A stretch of 64,000 bases of DNA from Sinomonas mesophila (GTDB lineage: Bacteria; Actinomycetota; Actinomycetes; Actinomycetales; Micrococcaceae): contig NZ_MTIC01000013.1 of the NCBI RefSeq assembly GCF_001999765.1, positions 154,511-218,510 of the forward strand, written 5' to 3'. This document shows positions 8,036-16,988 of the stretch, in pieces (the first letter of the stretch is position 1; every line of letters starts with the position of its first letter). A program made the position numbers and the translations under genes. The notes beneath the pieces were generated by a model that did no database searches, was not told where the DNA came from, and saw nothing but the letters and a program-made list of their open reading frames with translations.

Positions 8036-10431
8036 CAGCGGCGGCTCGCAGCGCGCTGCCGCGCCCTGGAGGCGAGCAGCCAGGACTGGATGTCCTCGTG
8101 GTGATGCCCGTTCCCGTCGAGGTGGTGGCGCGTCCACTCGCCCTCGCGGTCGAGGTGCCACGACGACGTGCTGTCGGCGAGGTACCGGTCCAGGAGCCCG
8201 ATGAGCTCGGCGATGTCCTCGCGGCTGCGCAGCTGGACGAGGGCCTCGACGCGGCGGTCGAGGTTGCGGTGCATCATGTCCGCCGAGCCGATGTACACGA
8301 CCGGGTTGCCCCCGTTGGCGAACGCGAAGACCCGCGAGTGCTCGAGGAAGCGCCCCAGGACGGAGCGGACGGTGATGTTCTCGCTCAGGCCGGGCACGCC
8401 GGGGCGCAGCGCGCAGATCCCGCGGACGATCACATCGACCTTCACCCCGGCCTGCGAGGCCCGGTAGAGCGCGTCGATGACGGCCTCGTCCACCATCGAG
8501 TTGACCTTGATGATGACCCGGGCGCGCAGCCCTGCGCGGGCGTTGCGGATCTCGGCCTCGATGCGGTCGATGAGGCCCGAGCGGACGGAGCGCGGCGCCA
8601 CGAGCAGGCGCTTGAACGTGGACTTCGGCGCGTACCCGGAGAGCTGGTTGAAGAGCTTCGAGAGGTCCTCGCCCACCTGCTCGTCGCAGGTCAACAGGCC
8701 GAGGTCCTCGTAGTAGCGGGCCGTGCGCGGGTGGTAGTTGCCCGTGCCGATGTGGCAGTACCGTCGCAGCCCGTCGTTCTCCTGGCGCACGACGAGGGAG
8801 AGCTTGCAGTGCGTCTTGAGCCCCACGATGCCGTACACGACGTGCACGCCCGCCTGCTCAAGCTTGCGCGCCCACGAGATGTTGGCCTGCTCGTCGAAGC
8901 GGGCCTTGATCTCGACGAGCGCGAGGACCTGCTTCCCGGCCTCGGCGGCGTCGATGAGCGCGTCCACGATCGGCGAGTCGCCGGACGTGCGGTACAGGGT
9001 CTGCTTGATCGCCTGGACCTTCGGGTCCGCCGCGGCCTGCTCGAGGAACGCCTGCACGGACGTCGAGAACGAGTCGTAGGGGTGCTGGAGGAGGATGTCG
9101 CGGCGGCGCATCGCGGCGAACACATTGGCCGCCTTGGACGTCTCGGACTCGTTGAGGAACCGCGACGTGTGCGCGAGGTGCTTGGGGTAGTGCAGGTCGG
9201 CGCGGTCGATCCCGGCGATGACGCTGAGCCCGCGCAGGTCCAGCGGGGTCGGCAGCTGGTACACCTCGCTCTCCTCGACCCCGAGCTCGCGCACGAGCAG
9301 GGCGAGGATGTTCGGGTTGATGTCGTCCGTGACCTCGAGCCGCACCGGGGGCCCGAAGCGCCGGCGCAGGAGCTCCTTCTCGAGGGCCTGGAGGAGGTTC
9401 TCGGCGTCGTCCTCCTCGACCTCGAGGTCCTCGTTGCGCGTCACGCGGAACGTGTGGTGCTCGAGCACTTCCATGCCCGGGAAGAGCTGGTCGAGGTGGA
9501 CGGCGATGAGCTCCTCGAGTGCGATGAAGCGCGCCCTCCGGCCCGAGACGGTCCCGGCGCGGGGGCCGTCGATCGAGATGAGGCGGGGAAGCTGGTCCGG
9601 GACCTTGAGGCGCGCGAAGAGCTCCTTGTCGCTGATCGGGTTGCGGACCACGACGGCGAGGTTGAGCGAGAGCCCCGAGATGTACGGGAACGGGTGGGCG
9701 GGGTCCACGGCGAGCGGGGTCAGGATCGGGAAGACCTGCTCCGCGAACATCTGGCTCAGGCGGCCCCTGGCCTCGTCGTCCAGCTCGGACCAGTGCACGA
9801 GGTGGATGCGTTCCTGCTCGAGCGCGGGGCGGATCTGCTCGGCGAAGACGCGGGCGTGCCGCTCCTGGAGCTCGTGGGCCGCCTCCGAGATCTGGTCGAG
9901 CACCTCGATGGGGCTCAGGCCCGCGGGGGAGGGGACGGCGAGGCCGGTCGCGATGCGGCGCTTGAGCCCCGCGACGCGGACCATGAAGAACTCGTCGAGG
10001 TTCGAGGCGAAGATCGAGAGGAAGTTGACCCGCTCGAGGAGGTACAGCGAGGGGTCCTCGGCGAGCTCGAGCACGCGCGCGTTGAACGCGAGCCAGCTCA
10101 GCTCGCGGTCGAGGAAGCGGTCCGGCCCGACGACCTCGCCCTCGGGCTCGAGCCGCGGGGCGAACTCCGGGATGTCGATCCGGTCCTGGGTCGCGCGGGA
10201 GGGCGGGACCTCCGACGAGCCGAAGACGGGCTGGGTGCGCGGTGCGGCCGCCGCGGACGACGCCGCCTCGACGCCCACCGCCGGGGCGTCGCCGAGCGCT
10301 GTGGTGAGCTCTTCGGCCGCCTGGGCGGAGGCGCCGTCGGTCGCGGCGAGGCTGCCGCCGAAGGCGGTGAGGGTCGTGTCAGTCTGCGGCGCCGTTGCTG
10401 CACTGCTCTCGTTCTGGGCGGCTTCAGTCAT
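8035..10431 (-). CDS. ppk1: Polyphosphate kinase 1
   Basis: Makes polyphosphate reversibly from ATP. It is 798 residues long. The PPK1 N-domain starts near residue 115 ([39 protein letters not shown]). The phosphohistidine site is in [11 protein letters not shown] (about residue 540) and the second catalytic region in [19 protein letters not shown]. The first 110 residues or so are an Ala/Thr/Ser-rich low-complexity extension not needed by the family. It ends overlapping the NUDIX/SixA gene by 4 bp. The extension is in frame with no better start inside it that I can see, but a shorter start is possible. Confidence 0.95.
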   Translation of the reverse strand: MTEAAQNESSAATAPQTDTTLTAFGGSLAATDGASAQAAEELTTALGDAPAVGVEAASSAAAAPRTQPVFGSSEVPPSRATQDRIDIPEFAPRLEPEGEVVGPDRFLDRELSWLAFNARVLELAEDPSLYLLERVNFLSIFASNLDEFFMVRVAGLKRRIATGLAVPSPAGLSPIEVLDQISEAAHELQERHARVFAEQIRPALEQERIHLVHWSELDDEARGRLSQMFAEQVFPILTPLAVDPAHPFPYISGLSLNLAVVVRNPISDKELFARLKVPDQLPRLISIDGPRAGTVSGRRARFIALEELIAVHLDQLFPGMEVLEHHTFRVTRNEDLEVEEDDAENLLQALEKELLRRRFGPPVRLEVTDDINPNILALLVRELGVEESEVYQLPTPLDLRGLSVIAGIDRADLHYPKHLAHTSRFLNESETSKAANVFAAMRRRDILLQHPYDSFSTSVQAFLEQAAADPKVQAIKQTLYRTSGDSPIVDALIDAAEAGKQVLALVEIKARFDEQANISWARKLEQAGVHVVYGIVGLKTHCKLSLVVRQENDGLRRYCHIGTGNYHPRTARYYEDLGLLTCDEQVGEDLSKLFNQLSGYAPKSTFKRLLVAPRSVRSGLIDRIEAEIRNARAGLRARVIIKVNSMVDEAVIDALYRASQAGVKVDVIVRGICALRPGVPGLSENITVRSVLGRFLEHSRVFAFANGGNPVVYIGSADMMHRNLDRRVEALVQLRSREDIAELIGLLDRYLADSTSSWHLDREGEWTRHHLDGNGHHHEDIQSWLLASRARQRAASRR

Positions 10432-10470
10432 GGTTCCTCCGCAGGAGCTGGTCTCTTGCAGACAACCCTA

Positions 10471-11451
10471 CTAGCGCGCGGCGCCCGCGGGGGCATACAG
10501 GATGTCCTGGTCCCACAGCGTGAAGCCGAGGCGGCGGTACAGGGCCACCGCGGCCCGGTTGTCCGCATCCGTGTAGAGCATGACCGTCGCGAGGCCCTGC
10601 CCGTGCAGGTGGTCGATGCCGTGGAGGGTCAGGGCGCGCCCGAGGCCGCGGCCCTGCGCCTCGGGCACGACGCCGACGGCGTAGACCTCGCCGATGGCCC
10701 GGTGCTCGCCGTGGGCCGGGTGGACCTTGGTCCAGTGGAAGCCGAGGATCCTGTCCTCGGGGTCGACGGCGAGGAAGAACCCCGCGGGGTCGAACCAGTC
10801 CTCCGCCATGCGGGCCTCGAGGTCGCTGCGGCGCAGCGCCCCCTGCTCGGGGTGGTTCGCGAAGGCGGCCCGGTTGGCCTCGAGCCACGCATCCTCGTCC
10901 TGGCCGGGCCGGAAGGGGCGGATCGTCACGCCGTCGGGCAGCGGCCCCTCGGCCTCGTGCGGGTGGCGGACGAGCACCATCTTCCACAGCTGGCGCTCCG
11001 CGACGAAGCCGTAGGTGGCGGCCAGCTCGGCGGCCGCCTCATGGTTGCCGTGGGACCAGGCCTTGAGGCCCGTGAAGCCCGCCGCGCCGCGCAGCTCGCG
11101 GACCGCCTCGACGAGCCGCATGCCCACGCCCTGGTTGCGGTAGTTCGGGTGCACGGCCAGCTCGGCCACCCCGGAGCCGTCGGGGGCGAAGGCGATCGCG
11201 GCGAGCCCCGCGAGGTCCTCCGGTGCGGAGGACCCCGCGGTGTCGTCGAGCGCGTGGACGGCGACCGTGAGCAGCTCCTCGGAGCGGGTCTGCGGCGAGC
11301 GCATGAGGACAGTGGTCTGCTCCGAGAGGGAGGGGTTGCCGTCAGAGTCCTCGGCGGCCGCGAGGAGGTCGCGGATCTCGGACCAGAGGGCCTGCGGGAC
11401 GCGGCCCTCGACGACGGTGGCGGGCCAGTCCTGCGGGTATGCGCTCGTCAT
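10471..11451 (-). CDS. mshD: Mycothiol synthase
   Basis: Acetylates the cysteine amino group of Cys-GlcN-Ins in the last step of mycothiol synthesis. The 326-residue protein has the tandem double-GNAT architecture of MshD. The N-terminal domain has the acetyl-CoA loop VHPNYRNQGVGMRLVE and the C-terminal domain has VVPEAQGRGLGRALTLHGI and the DADNRAAVALYRRLGF signature. The ATG at 11451 is chosen because it starts just before the conserved DWPATVVEG; the frame continues upstream without family similarity. mshD near glnR is also the order in Mycobacterium (Rv0819-Rv0818), which supports both calls. Confidence 0.93.
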   Translation of the reverse strand: MTSAYPQDWPATVVEGRVPQALWSEIRDLLAAAEDSDGNPSLSEQTTVLMRSPQTRSEELLTVAVHALDDTAGSSAPEDLAGLAAIAFAPDGSGVAELAVHPNYRNQGVGMRLVEAVRELRGAAGFTGLKAWSHGNHEAAAELAATYGFVAERQLWKMVLVRHPHEAEGPLPDGVTIRPFRPGQDEDAWLEANRAAFANHPEQGALRRSDLEARMAEDWFDPAGFFLAVDPEDRILGFHWTKVHPAHGEHRAIGEVYAVGVVPEAQGRGLGRALTLHGIDHLHGQGLATVMLYTDADNRAAVALYRRLGFTLWDQDILYAPAGAAR

Positions 11452-11511
11452 GAACGCAAGGCTAGCGAATGACGGTGGGATTGGAGCGGGCGCGGTGCCG
11501 AGATGTCGTTT

Positions 11512-11540
11512 TTGACCCCCGCGGCGACCTCCTGTAATGT
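11512..11540 (+). promoter_or_regulatory. Sigma-A-type promoter of the candidate small RNA
   Basis: TTGACC at 11512-11517 and TAATGT at 11535-11540 are separated by exactly 17 bp. It is one of the best promoter matches in the window, and the next 130 bp hold no open reading frame with a ribosome-binding site. A start point near 11547 is expected. Confidence 0.6.
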
Positions 11541-11546
11541 CATGGT

Positions 11547-11675
11547 CCTGCCGCGGCAGCGCGGCACGAGGGGGATCCACCAGTGGGGTGGCTTCGATAC
11601 GTTCGACCCGTATGTCCTCCACCCTTTGCGAGGGCCCCGCACGGCGACCAGTACAGCGCGTGCGGGGCCCTCGCC
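11547..11675 (+). ncRNA. Candidate structured small RNA
   Basis: This segment of about 129 nt runs from the expected start of the 11512-11540 promoter to a strong hairpin. It contains the 12-bp palindrome CTGCCGCGGCAG, then a nested stem in which GGTGG pairs with CCACC and ATACG with CGTAT around a TTCGACC loop (about 11587-11622), and finally the 15-bp terminator stem. It lies between mshD (minus strand) and gntR (plus strand), and it shows no coding signature. The loops lack the runs of six cytosines of the actinobacterial 6C RNA. Coordinates are inferred, not mapped. Confidence 0.45.
11628..11674 (+). terminator. Terminator hairpin of the candidate small RNA
   Basis: A perfect 15-bp stem (GCGAGGGCCCCGCAC at 11628-11642 against 11660-11674) with a 17-nt loop. 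No protein gene ends upstream of it on either strand, so it should serve a transcript that starts in this gap. No T tract follows. Confidence 0.7.
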
Positions 11676-11840
11676 GTCGTCCGCGCCCCTCTCGACGGCG
11701 CCCCACCGGGCATCCCGCGCCGCCTGTACAGACAGGACGAGCCCCGGACGCCATCTGTTGCCAAGTGTTTCCCGTAAGTTCACCCGCGATCGGCCCCGAG
11801 GCCAGCAATAGGGCGGATCCGCACTTGTACGCTCAGGGCC

Positions 11841-12602
11841 ATGACCTCTGAGACCGGTGCGCCGCCTCCCCTGCACCGCCAGCTCGAGGCGGAGATCCGC
11901 GCCCGGATCGCCTCGGGTCGGTGGCGCCCCGGGACGAGCCTTCCGAGCGAGGCGTCGCTGAGCACGGAGTTCGGCGTGTCCCGCGGCACCGTGCGGCAGG
12001 CGCTCACGGGCCTGCGCGACGAGGGGCTCCTCTTCGGCGGGCGGGGCCGGCGCCCGATCGTGCGCTCGGGGGCCAAGAGCCAGCCGTTCTCGACCTTCCT
12101 GTCCTTCACCGAATGGGCCCGCAGCCAGGGGCTCAACCCCGGACAGCGCACCCTCGAGGTCGCGCGCCGGGAGGCGGGCGCGGAGGCGTGCTGCGCCCTC
12201 GGGCTCTCCGACGGAACGCAGGTCGTGGACATCCTCCGGCTGCGCCTGCTCGACGGCGAGCCGGCCATGCTCGAGCGCAGCTCGTTCGTGCTCGACGTCG
12301 GGAGGCTCATCTTCGACTTCGACGCGGAGTCCGGGTCCATCTTCGAGTTCCTCGGCCGTCGCGGCGTGGCCCTCGACAGGGCCCATCACACGATCGACGC
12401 AGTGGCGGCCTCGACCGCGGACGCGCAGCTGCTCGGGATCCAGGGCGGCTCGCCGCTCCTGCGCGAGCGGAGGACGACGTACGACACGAGCGGGCGCCCC
12501 GTCGAGTACTCCGATGACCGCTACCTTCCGACGCTGACCAACTTCAGCATCGAGAACCGCGTCGGCCGGGCCGCGCCGCTCGTGCGGCACAGGCCGAGCT
12601 GA
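11841..12602 (+). CDS. GntR-family transcriptional regulator (HutC/UTRA type)
   Basis: A 253-residue regulator. Residues about 8-75 form the GntR winged helix (LEAEIRARIASGRWRPGTS, then SEASLSTEFGVSRGTVRQAL), and residues about 90-240 form a UTRA ligand-binding domain (PFSTFLSFTEWARSQG, ERSSFVLDVG, and the terminal VEYSDDRYLPTLTNFSIE). HutC-type regulators respond to small metabolites such as sugars or histidine-pathway intermediates, but no neighbouring catabolic operon indicates the ligand. It starts 166 bp after the candidate small RNA. The stop is 5 bp from that of convergent glnR. Confidence 0.88.
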   Translation: MTSETGAPPPLHRQLEAEIRARIASGRWRPGTSLPSEASLSTEFGVSRGTVRQALTGLRDEGLLFGGRGRRPIVRSGAKSQPFSTFLSFTEWARSQGLNPGQRTLEVARREAGAEACCALGLSDGTQVVDILRLRLLDGEPAMLERSSFVLDVGRLIFDFDAESGSIFEFLGRRGVALDRAHHTIDAVAASTADAQLLGIQGGSPLLRERRTTYDTSGRPVEYSDDRYLPTLTNFSIENRVGRAAPLVRHRPS

Positions 12603-12607
12603 GCTCG

Positions 12608-13303
12608 TCAGACGTCGCTGAGCTCATCCTCGCTCAGCCGTGTCAGCGTGAGCCGGTAGCCGACGTTCCGCACCGTGCCGATGAGTCCCTCGTGGTCCGG
12701 GCCGAGCTTGGCCCGGAGGCGGCGGACGTGCACGTCGACGGTCCGCGTGCCGCCGTAGTAGTCGTAGCCCCACACCTCCGTGAGCAGCTGCTGGCGGGTG
12801 AACACCCGGCCGGGGTGCTGAGCGAGGTACTTGAGCAGCTCGAACTCCTTGAACGTCAGGTTCAGGGCCTCGCCGTTGACCTTGGCCGTGTAGCTCGCCT
12901 CGTCGATCACGACGCCGGCCGCCCGGATCTCCGTCTCGGGCTCCTCCGCCGCCGCGGTCCGGGAGATCGCGAGCCGGACGCGCGCCTCGACTTCGGCAGG
13001 CCCCGCCGAGTCGAGGATGATGTCGTCCACGCTCCACGCGGACGAGACGGCGGCCATGCCGCCCTCGGTCAGGATGAGGATGAGCGGCGCGCCCAGGCCG
13101 GTGGCCCTCAGGAGCTGCGTGAGGGACCGGGAGCCGACGAGGTCCTTGCGCGCGTCGAGGAAGATGACGTCGCACGGCTCGGCGTCGAGCAGGGCCGTCG
13201 GCTCCGCCGGCAGGATGTGGACACGGTGATTGAGCAGCTCGAGCGCAGGGAGGACGTCGACCGACGAGCCCTGGGCGTTCGTCAGCAGCAGGATGTGCGA
13301 CAC
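12608..13303 (-). CDS. glnR: GlnR-type orphan OmpR-family regulator of nitrogen metabolism
   Basis: The 231-residue sequence is closely reminiscent of Streptomyces and mycobacterial GlnR: it starts HILLLTNAQ, has [15 protein letters not shown] and [21 protein letters not shown], and the C-terminal winged helix carries [20 protein letters not shown] and [19 protein letters not shown]. GlnR has an atypical receiver domain that is not phosphorylated in the usual way; D50 is present here in the normal position, but the other acidic-pocket residues are degenerate. It controls ammonium assimilation genes (glnA, amtB and others) at a distance. mshD and phosphate genes are its usual neighbours in actinobacteria. 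Confidence 0.9.
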   Translation of the reverse strand: MSHILLLTNAQGSSVDVLPALELLNHRVHILPAEPTALLDAEPCDVIFLDARKDLVGSRSLTQLLRATGLGAPLILILTEGGMAAVSSAWSVDDIILDSAGPAEVEARVRLAISRTAAAEEPETEIRAAGVVIDEASYTAKVNGEALNLTFKEFELLKYLAQHPGRVFTRQQLLTEVWGYDYYGGTRTVDVHVRRLRAKLGPDHEGLIGTVRNVGYRLTLTRLSEDELSDV

Positions 13304-13461
13304 GGTTCCTCCCGAGGATCTGGCTGCACGACGTCGGGCAGAGGTACCTTTGAAAGCCGATTATAGGCGGCGCCAGCCCGAAGCCGTCGGATGTGTCACG
13401 CCCATCGAGTCGCAGCCCCAGCTCCCATGAGGCAGGATGGCACTGTGATGGAGACGGCACG

Positions 13462-14253
13462 GTGACTGGGGGACGCAACGCCGACCACGACGGGGGCGGC
13501 CACCGGGTGAAGCCCTGGGTCGGGTCGGTCTCATCGGGGGCCATCGCCGTCGCCGGCACGTCCGCCGTCGTCGCGGCGAGCTGGGGCGGCCCGCTCGTCC
13601 AGCTCGTGGCCGTCGCCGTCGTGGCCGTCGCCGTCGGCTTCGGCTGGCCGCACTTCCTCGGCATCCCCGCAAAGAAGACGAACAGCGCGGTGATCGCCGG
13701 CGCCGGCATCGCCTCGGCCGCCGCCGCGGCGCTCGTCCCCGGGCCCGAGTATCTCGTGTGGACGCCCCTCGCGGTCGGGGTGGGCGTCATGGCGGTCACG
13801 GTCGTGCAGCTGATTCGCGGGACGGGCCAGAGCCACCGGCTCGAGTCGGTCTTCGGGGCGGGCGCGGGCGTGTTCCTGTGCAGCCTCGGCGCCGGCTGGA
13901 TCGCGACGGCCCGGCTCACCGGCGCGGGGTCCATGCTCCTCGTGGCGGGCATCAGCACCGTGGTCGCCCTCCTCGTGGGCATGATCCGCTGGCCGGACAC
14001 GCTCGTCGCGCCGCTCGCGATCGCGTTCGCGGGCCTCGCGGCGCCCCTCGCGGGGCTCGTCCTCGGGGACGTCGCCGTCGTCCCCGCCGCCGTCGCGGGA
14101 CTGGCCATCGGCGCGGTGCTCGCCGCCTTCCGCCGGCTCAACAGCATGCGCCCCTCGCGGCTCGCGCCGCCGGGCCTCGTGGCCCTGGGCCTCGCGCCGG
14201 CGTTCGCCGTGGGCGCGCTCGCCTACTTCCTGGACCGGATGCTCGTCCCCTGA
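13462..14253 (+). CDS. Hypothetical polytopic membrane protein
   Basis: A protein of 263 residues with a short charged N-terminus and about eight hydrophobic segments from residue 25 onward (for example LVQLVAVAVVAVAVGFGW, the region after ESVFGAGAGVF, and LAPAFAVGALAYFL). I recognise no motif that identifies a transporter or enzyme. The GTG at 13462 with GGAG about 10 bp upstream is preferred over the earlier GTG-like start at 13393, which would add a non-hydrophobic Ser/Arg-rich tail. The gene is divergent from glnR with about 160 bp between them. Confidence 0.6.
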   Translation: MTGGRNADHDGGGHRVKPWVGSVSSGAIAVAGTSAVVAASWGGPLVQLVAVAVVAVAVGFGWPHFLGIPAKKTNSAVIAGAGIASAAAAALVPGPEYLVWTPLAVGVGVMAVTVVQLIRGTGQSHRLESVFGAGAGVFLCSLGAGWIATARLTGAGSMLLVAGISTVVALLVGMIRWPDTLVAPLAIAFAGLAAPLAGLVLGDVAVVPAAVAGLAIGAVLAAFRRLNSMRPSRLAPPGLVALGLAPAFAVGALAYFLDRMLVP

Positions 14254-14340
14254 GGCCGGGCCTGCCGACCCGGGCCTCATAGGCGTCCCTGTGGCAGCCG
14301 TCACGGACAGGCGCGGGGGGCGAGGCGCTACGATGACGCT

Positions 14341-14454
14341 ATGAGCGTTGTTGCCTTCGAGATCTTCTTCCTTGTCCTCCTCGCCGTCGCCGGCATCTCC
14401 ATGGCGTGGTTCGCCGGCCTCGTCGTCTGGAAGCTGTTCAAGGGCCAGCGCTGA
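14341..14454 (+). CDS. Small single-TM protein (37 residues)
   Basis: ATG at 14341 to TGA at 14452-14454 encodes 37 residues: a hydrophobic helix (about residues 5-31, beginning FEIFFLVLLAVAGIS) followed by a basic tail KLFKGQR. It was missed by length filters. There is no clear ribosome-binding site; a TACGAT element ends 6 bp before the ATG, which fits leaderless translation common in actinobacteria. Similar tiny one-helix proteins ending in a lysine-glycine-glutamine-arginine tail occur in related genomes to my knowledge, but function is unknown. It precedes the nitrobindin-like gene by 45 bp. Confidence 0.55.
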   Translation: MSVVAFEIFFLVLLAVAGISMAWFAGLVVWKLFKGQR

Positions 14455-14499
14455 GGCTGGTTCCCACCCACCACGTGAGCGAGGCCTGAAGGAAGCACT

Positions 14500-15144
14500 G
14501 TGCCGATTGAGATCCCGTCCGGTCTGACCCCCGAGCTCGTCCCGCTGTCGTGGCTGATCGGGGAGTGGGAAGGGCGGGGCCGCCTCGGCGCCGGCGAGGC
14601 CGGCGACGAGCATTTCGTCCAGCGGGCCGTGTTCGCCCACAGCGGCTTCCCCTACCTGACCTACACCGCGGAGAGCTGGCTCGCCGACGAGCAGGGCAAC
14701 AGGATCCGCCCGCTCTCGACCGAGACCGGCTTCTGGCAGCTCGACCGCCCGCTCACCGACGCTGACGGCGGCCCGGGCCTCGTCCCCGCGGATATCGTCC
14801 CGGCGTACACGTCGGCCGAGCAGGTCGAGTCCCTGCGCAACGTCCAGGACGCCTTCGACCTCGCCGTCACGATCCTGCACCCGGGCAGCATCGCCGAGCT
14901 CTACTACGGCCAGATCAAGGGCCCGCAGATCGAGCTCTCGACCGACGCCGTGCTCCGCGGCGCCCACTCGCGCGACTACAAGGCGGCGACCCGGATCTTC
15001 GGCCTCGTCAACGGCGACCTCTTCTGGCGCTGGGACGCGGCCCTCGGCGGCAACGCCCTCGCCCCGCACGCCTCGGCGATCCTGCGCCGTGTCTCAGCCC
15101 CGGCCGCGGACCAGCCGCCCGCCGAGGGCGGGGACTCCCACTGA
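14500..15144 (+). CDS. Nitrobindin-like FABP-family protein
   Basis: A 214-residue protein of the nitrobindin/UPF0678 family, ten-stranded beta barrels that bind haem. The family signature LIGEWEGRGRL (GxWxGxG) is at residues about 19-29, followed by FVQRAVFAHSGFPYLTYTAES. The central stretch and YKAATRIFGLVNGDLFWRWD are conserved. A proline- and alanine-rich tail ends the protein. Mycobacterial Rv2717c, a family member, binds haem and reacts with NO and peroxynitrite. Start is GTG at 14500, 45 bp after the 37-residue gene. It is followed by ygfZ after 48 bp. Confidence 0.85.
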   Translation: MPIEIPSGLTPELVPLSWLIGEWEGRGRLGAGEAGDEHFVQRAVFAHSGFPYLTYTAESWLADEQGNRIRPLSTETGFWQLDRPLTDADGGPGLVPADIVPAYTSAEQVESLRNVQDAFDLAVTILHPGSIAELYYGQIKGPQIELSTDAVLRGAHSRDYKAATRIFGLVNGDLFWRWDAALGGNALAPHASAILRRVSAPAADQPPAEGGDSH

Positions 15145-15192
15145 GGGAATCACCGAGGGAGTGAACCGACGCCCGCGCGCGTTGACACAGAT

Positions 15193-16344
15193 ATGACCTA
15201 CGCATCCCCACTGCTCAGCCGCCTCGGCGCCGTCGCGGACGGCGGGCCCGACGCGGGCGTCGCCGCGCACTACGGCGATCCCGTGCGCGAGCAGCGCGAG
15301 CTCGCCGCCGGGCGGGCCGCCGTCGACCTCTCCCACCGCGGCGTCGTGACCGTGGCCGGCCCGGACCGGCTCACATGGCTCACGACCCTCTCCTCGCAGC
15401 AGGTCTCCGGCCTGCGCCCCGGCGAGTCGAGCGAGCTGCTCCTGCTCAGCATCCAGGGCCGGATCGAGTACGACGCGCGGATCGTGGACGACGGCGAGTG
15501 CGCGTGGCTGCTCGTCGAGCCGGCCGAGGCCGAGGGGCTCGCGGCTTGGCTCACGTCGATGAAGTTCATGCTCCGCGTCGAGGTCGAGGACGCCTCGGCC
15601 CGCTGGGCGGTGCTCGCCGCGACGCGCCGGCTCGACGCCCTCGCCCCGTTCGGCCCGGGTGGCACTGGCGGCGCCCAGCTCGTCTGGGAGGACCCGTGGC
15701 CGCACGTGGCCCCGGGCGGCACGAGCTACGCGGCCGTCGAGGACGCGCGCCACCCTGGGCTCGAGCGGCCGTGGTTCGAGCACGTCGTCGAGCTGTCCCG
15801 CCTCGAGGAGGCCGCGGACGCGCTCGCGGCCGACGGCGTGGGGCTTGCGGGCGCGATGGCCGCCGAGGCGCTGCGCATCGCCGCGTGGCGTCCGCGCTGG
15901 GGCACCGAGACGGACGAGCGCACGATCCCGCACGAGCTCGACCTCCTGCGCACCGCCGTGCACCTGGCCAAGGGCTGCTACAAGGGCCAGGAGACGATCG
16001 CCCGCGTGCACAACCTCGGCCACCCGCCGCGGCGGCTGACCCTCCTCCAGCTCGACGGGTCAACGCACACGCTCCCCGCCGCGGGCAGCAGCGTCTACGC
16101 CGCCGGCGCCGGCCCGGACACGGGGGCCAAGCCCGTGGGCCGCGTGACGTCCGCGGCCCTGCACTGGGAGATGGGGCCGATCGCCCTCGCCGTCCTCAAG
16201 CGCAGCACCGACCCCGCGGCGCCGCTCACGGTCGTGGGCGAGGCTGAGGGTGAGGCGTATGCCGCGTCGCAGGAGGTTATCGTTGCCCCGGAGGCCGGCG
16301 CCGCCGTCGCCCGCCCGACAGGATTCCTGAGGAGGAACGCATGA
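15193..16344 (+). CDS. ygfZ: Folate-binding YgfZ/GcvT-like protein
   Basis: A 383-residue GcvT-fold protein. The diagnostic YgfZ motif KGCYKGQE is at about residues 260-267, including the conserved cysteine, followed by TIARVHNLGHPPRR. Residues 20-100 show the GcvT-like folate pocket region (EQRELAAGRAAVDLSHRGVVTVAGPDR). YgfZ proteins use tetrahydrofolate in assembly or repair of certain iron-sulfur enzymes. It begins 48 bp after the nitrobindin-like gene and ends with a 4-bp overlap (ATGA) with the ankyrin gene, so the three probably form one transcript. Confidence 0.9.
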   Translation: MTYASPLLSRLGAVADGGPDAGVAAHYGDPVREQRELAAGRAAVDLSHRGVVTVAGPDRLTWLTTLSSQQVSGLRPGESSELLLLSIQGRIEYDARIVDDGECAWLLVEPAEAEGLAAWLTSMKFMLRVEVEDASARWAVLAATRRLDALAPFGPGGTGGAQLVWEDPWPHVAPGGTSYAAVEDARHPGLERPWFEHVVELSRLEEAADALAADGVGLAGAMAAEALRIAAWRPRWGTETDERTIPHELDLLRTAVHLAKGCYKGQETIARVHNLGHPPRRLTLLQLDGSTHTLPAAGSSVYAAGAGPDTGAKPVGRVTSAALHWEMGPIALAVLKRSTDPAAPLTVVGEAEGEAYAASQEVIVAPEAGAAVARPTGFLRRNA

Positions 16345-16778
16345 GCGAGCACGCGCACGGCCAGCAGGCCCGGGACGCGCAGAACGACGCCGCCCCGGAC
16401 GAGGACGTCGTCGCCCTCGCCGGGAAGCTCTTCGACGCGGCCCGCGCCGGGGACGAGGCGGTGCTGCGCGCGTACCTCGCGGCCGGCGCGCCGGCGTCGC
16501 TCGCCAACCAGTCCGGCGACACGCTCATCATGCTCGCCGCGTACCACGGCCACGCAGGCGCCGTCCGCCTCCTCGGCGAGCACGGCGCCGATGCGAACGC
16601 CGCCAACGACCGCGGCCAGACCCCGCTCGCCGGCGCGGTGTTCAAGGGCTACGCCGAGGTCGCCGAGGCCCTCCTGGCCCTCGGCGCGGACCCCGACGCC
16701 GGGGCCCCGACCGCCCGCGAGGCGGCGCAGATGTTCGGCCGCGCGGAGATCCTCGGCCTCTTCGGCACCGCCCGCTAG
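16341..16778 (+). CDS. Ankyrin-repeat protein
   Basis: A 145-residue cytoplasmic protein with about three ankyrin repeats between residues 20 and 140; the clearest have the pattern NQSGDTLIMLAAYHGHAGAV and NDRGQTPLAGAVFKGYAEV, and the final helix includes GRAEILGLF. Small ankyrin proteins of this kind are typical companions of metabolic genes in actinobacteria, for example beside catalases, but their partners are seldom known. The ATG overlaps the ygfZ stop by 4 bp, so it is translationally coupled to it. Confidence 0.88.
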   Translation: MSEHAHGQQARDAQNDAAPDEDVVALAGKLFDAARAGDEAVLRAYLAAGAPASLANQSGDTLIMLAAYHGHAGAVRLLGEHGADANAANDRGQTPLAGAVFKGYAEVAEALLALGADPDAGAPTAREAAQMFGRAEILGLFGTAR

Positions 16779-16988
16779 CCGACCCCGGGCCGCGCCTCCC
16801 ACCCGCATGGGGAGAACTCCCCGCGGGCTGGGTCTCCCACCGACGCTGGGGTAACCTCGTGGGTGCCGGCGCGCCTGATGACGACAGTCTGAGGACAGGG
16901 CGCCGGCCAGCACAGACCGCAGGGAACTGGGCCGCTGCCACTGTGCCATGGGTGGGGCGTGTTCCGCGAGGGGAACGGGAGAATCAGA

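Noticed and set aside
8098..11472. A 1,124-codon plus-strand frame opposite ppk1 and mshD
   Set aside because: Antisense shadow; the minus-strand genes carry clear family motifs throughout this interval.
11580..11625. A tRNA-like arm (TTCGATACGTTCGACCC) in the candidate small RNA
   Set aside because: No acceptor, D or anticodon stems can be drawn around it; the segment folds better as a nested hairpin.
11547..11675. Assignment of the small RNA candidate to the 6C RNA family
   Set aside because: The two loops lack the runs of six or more cytosines that define that family.
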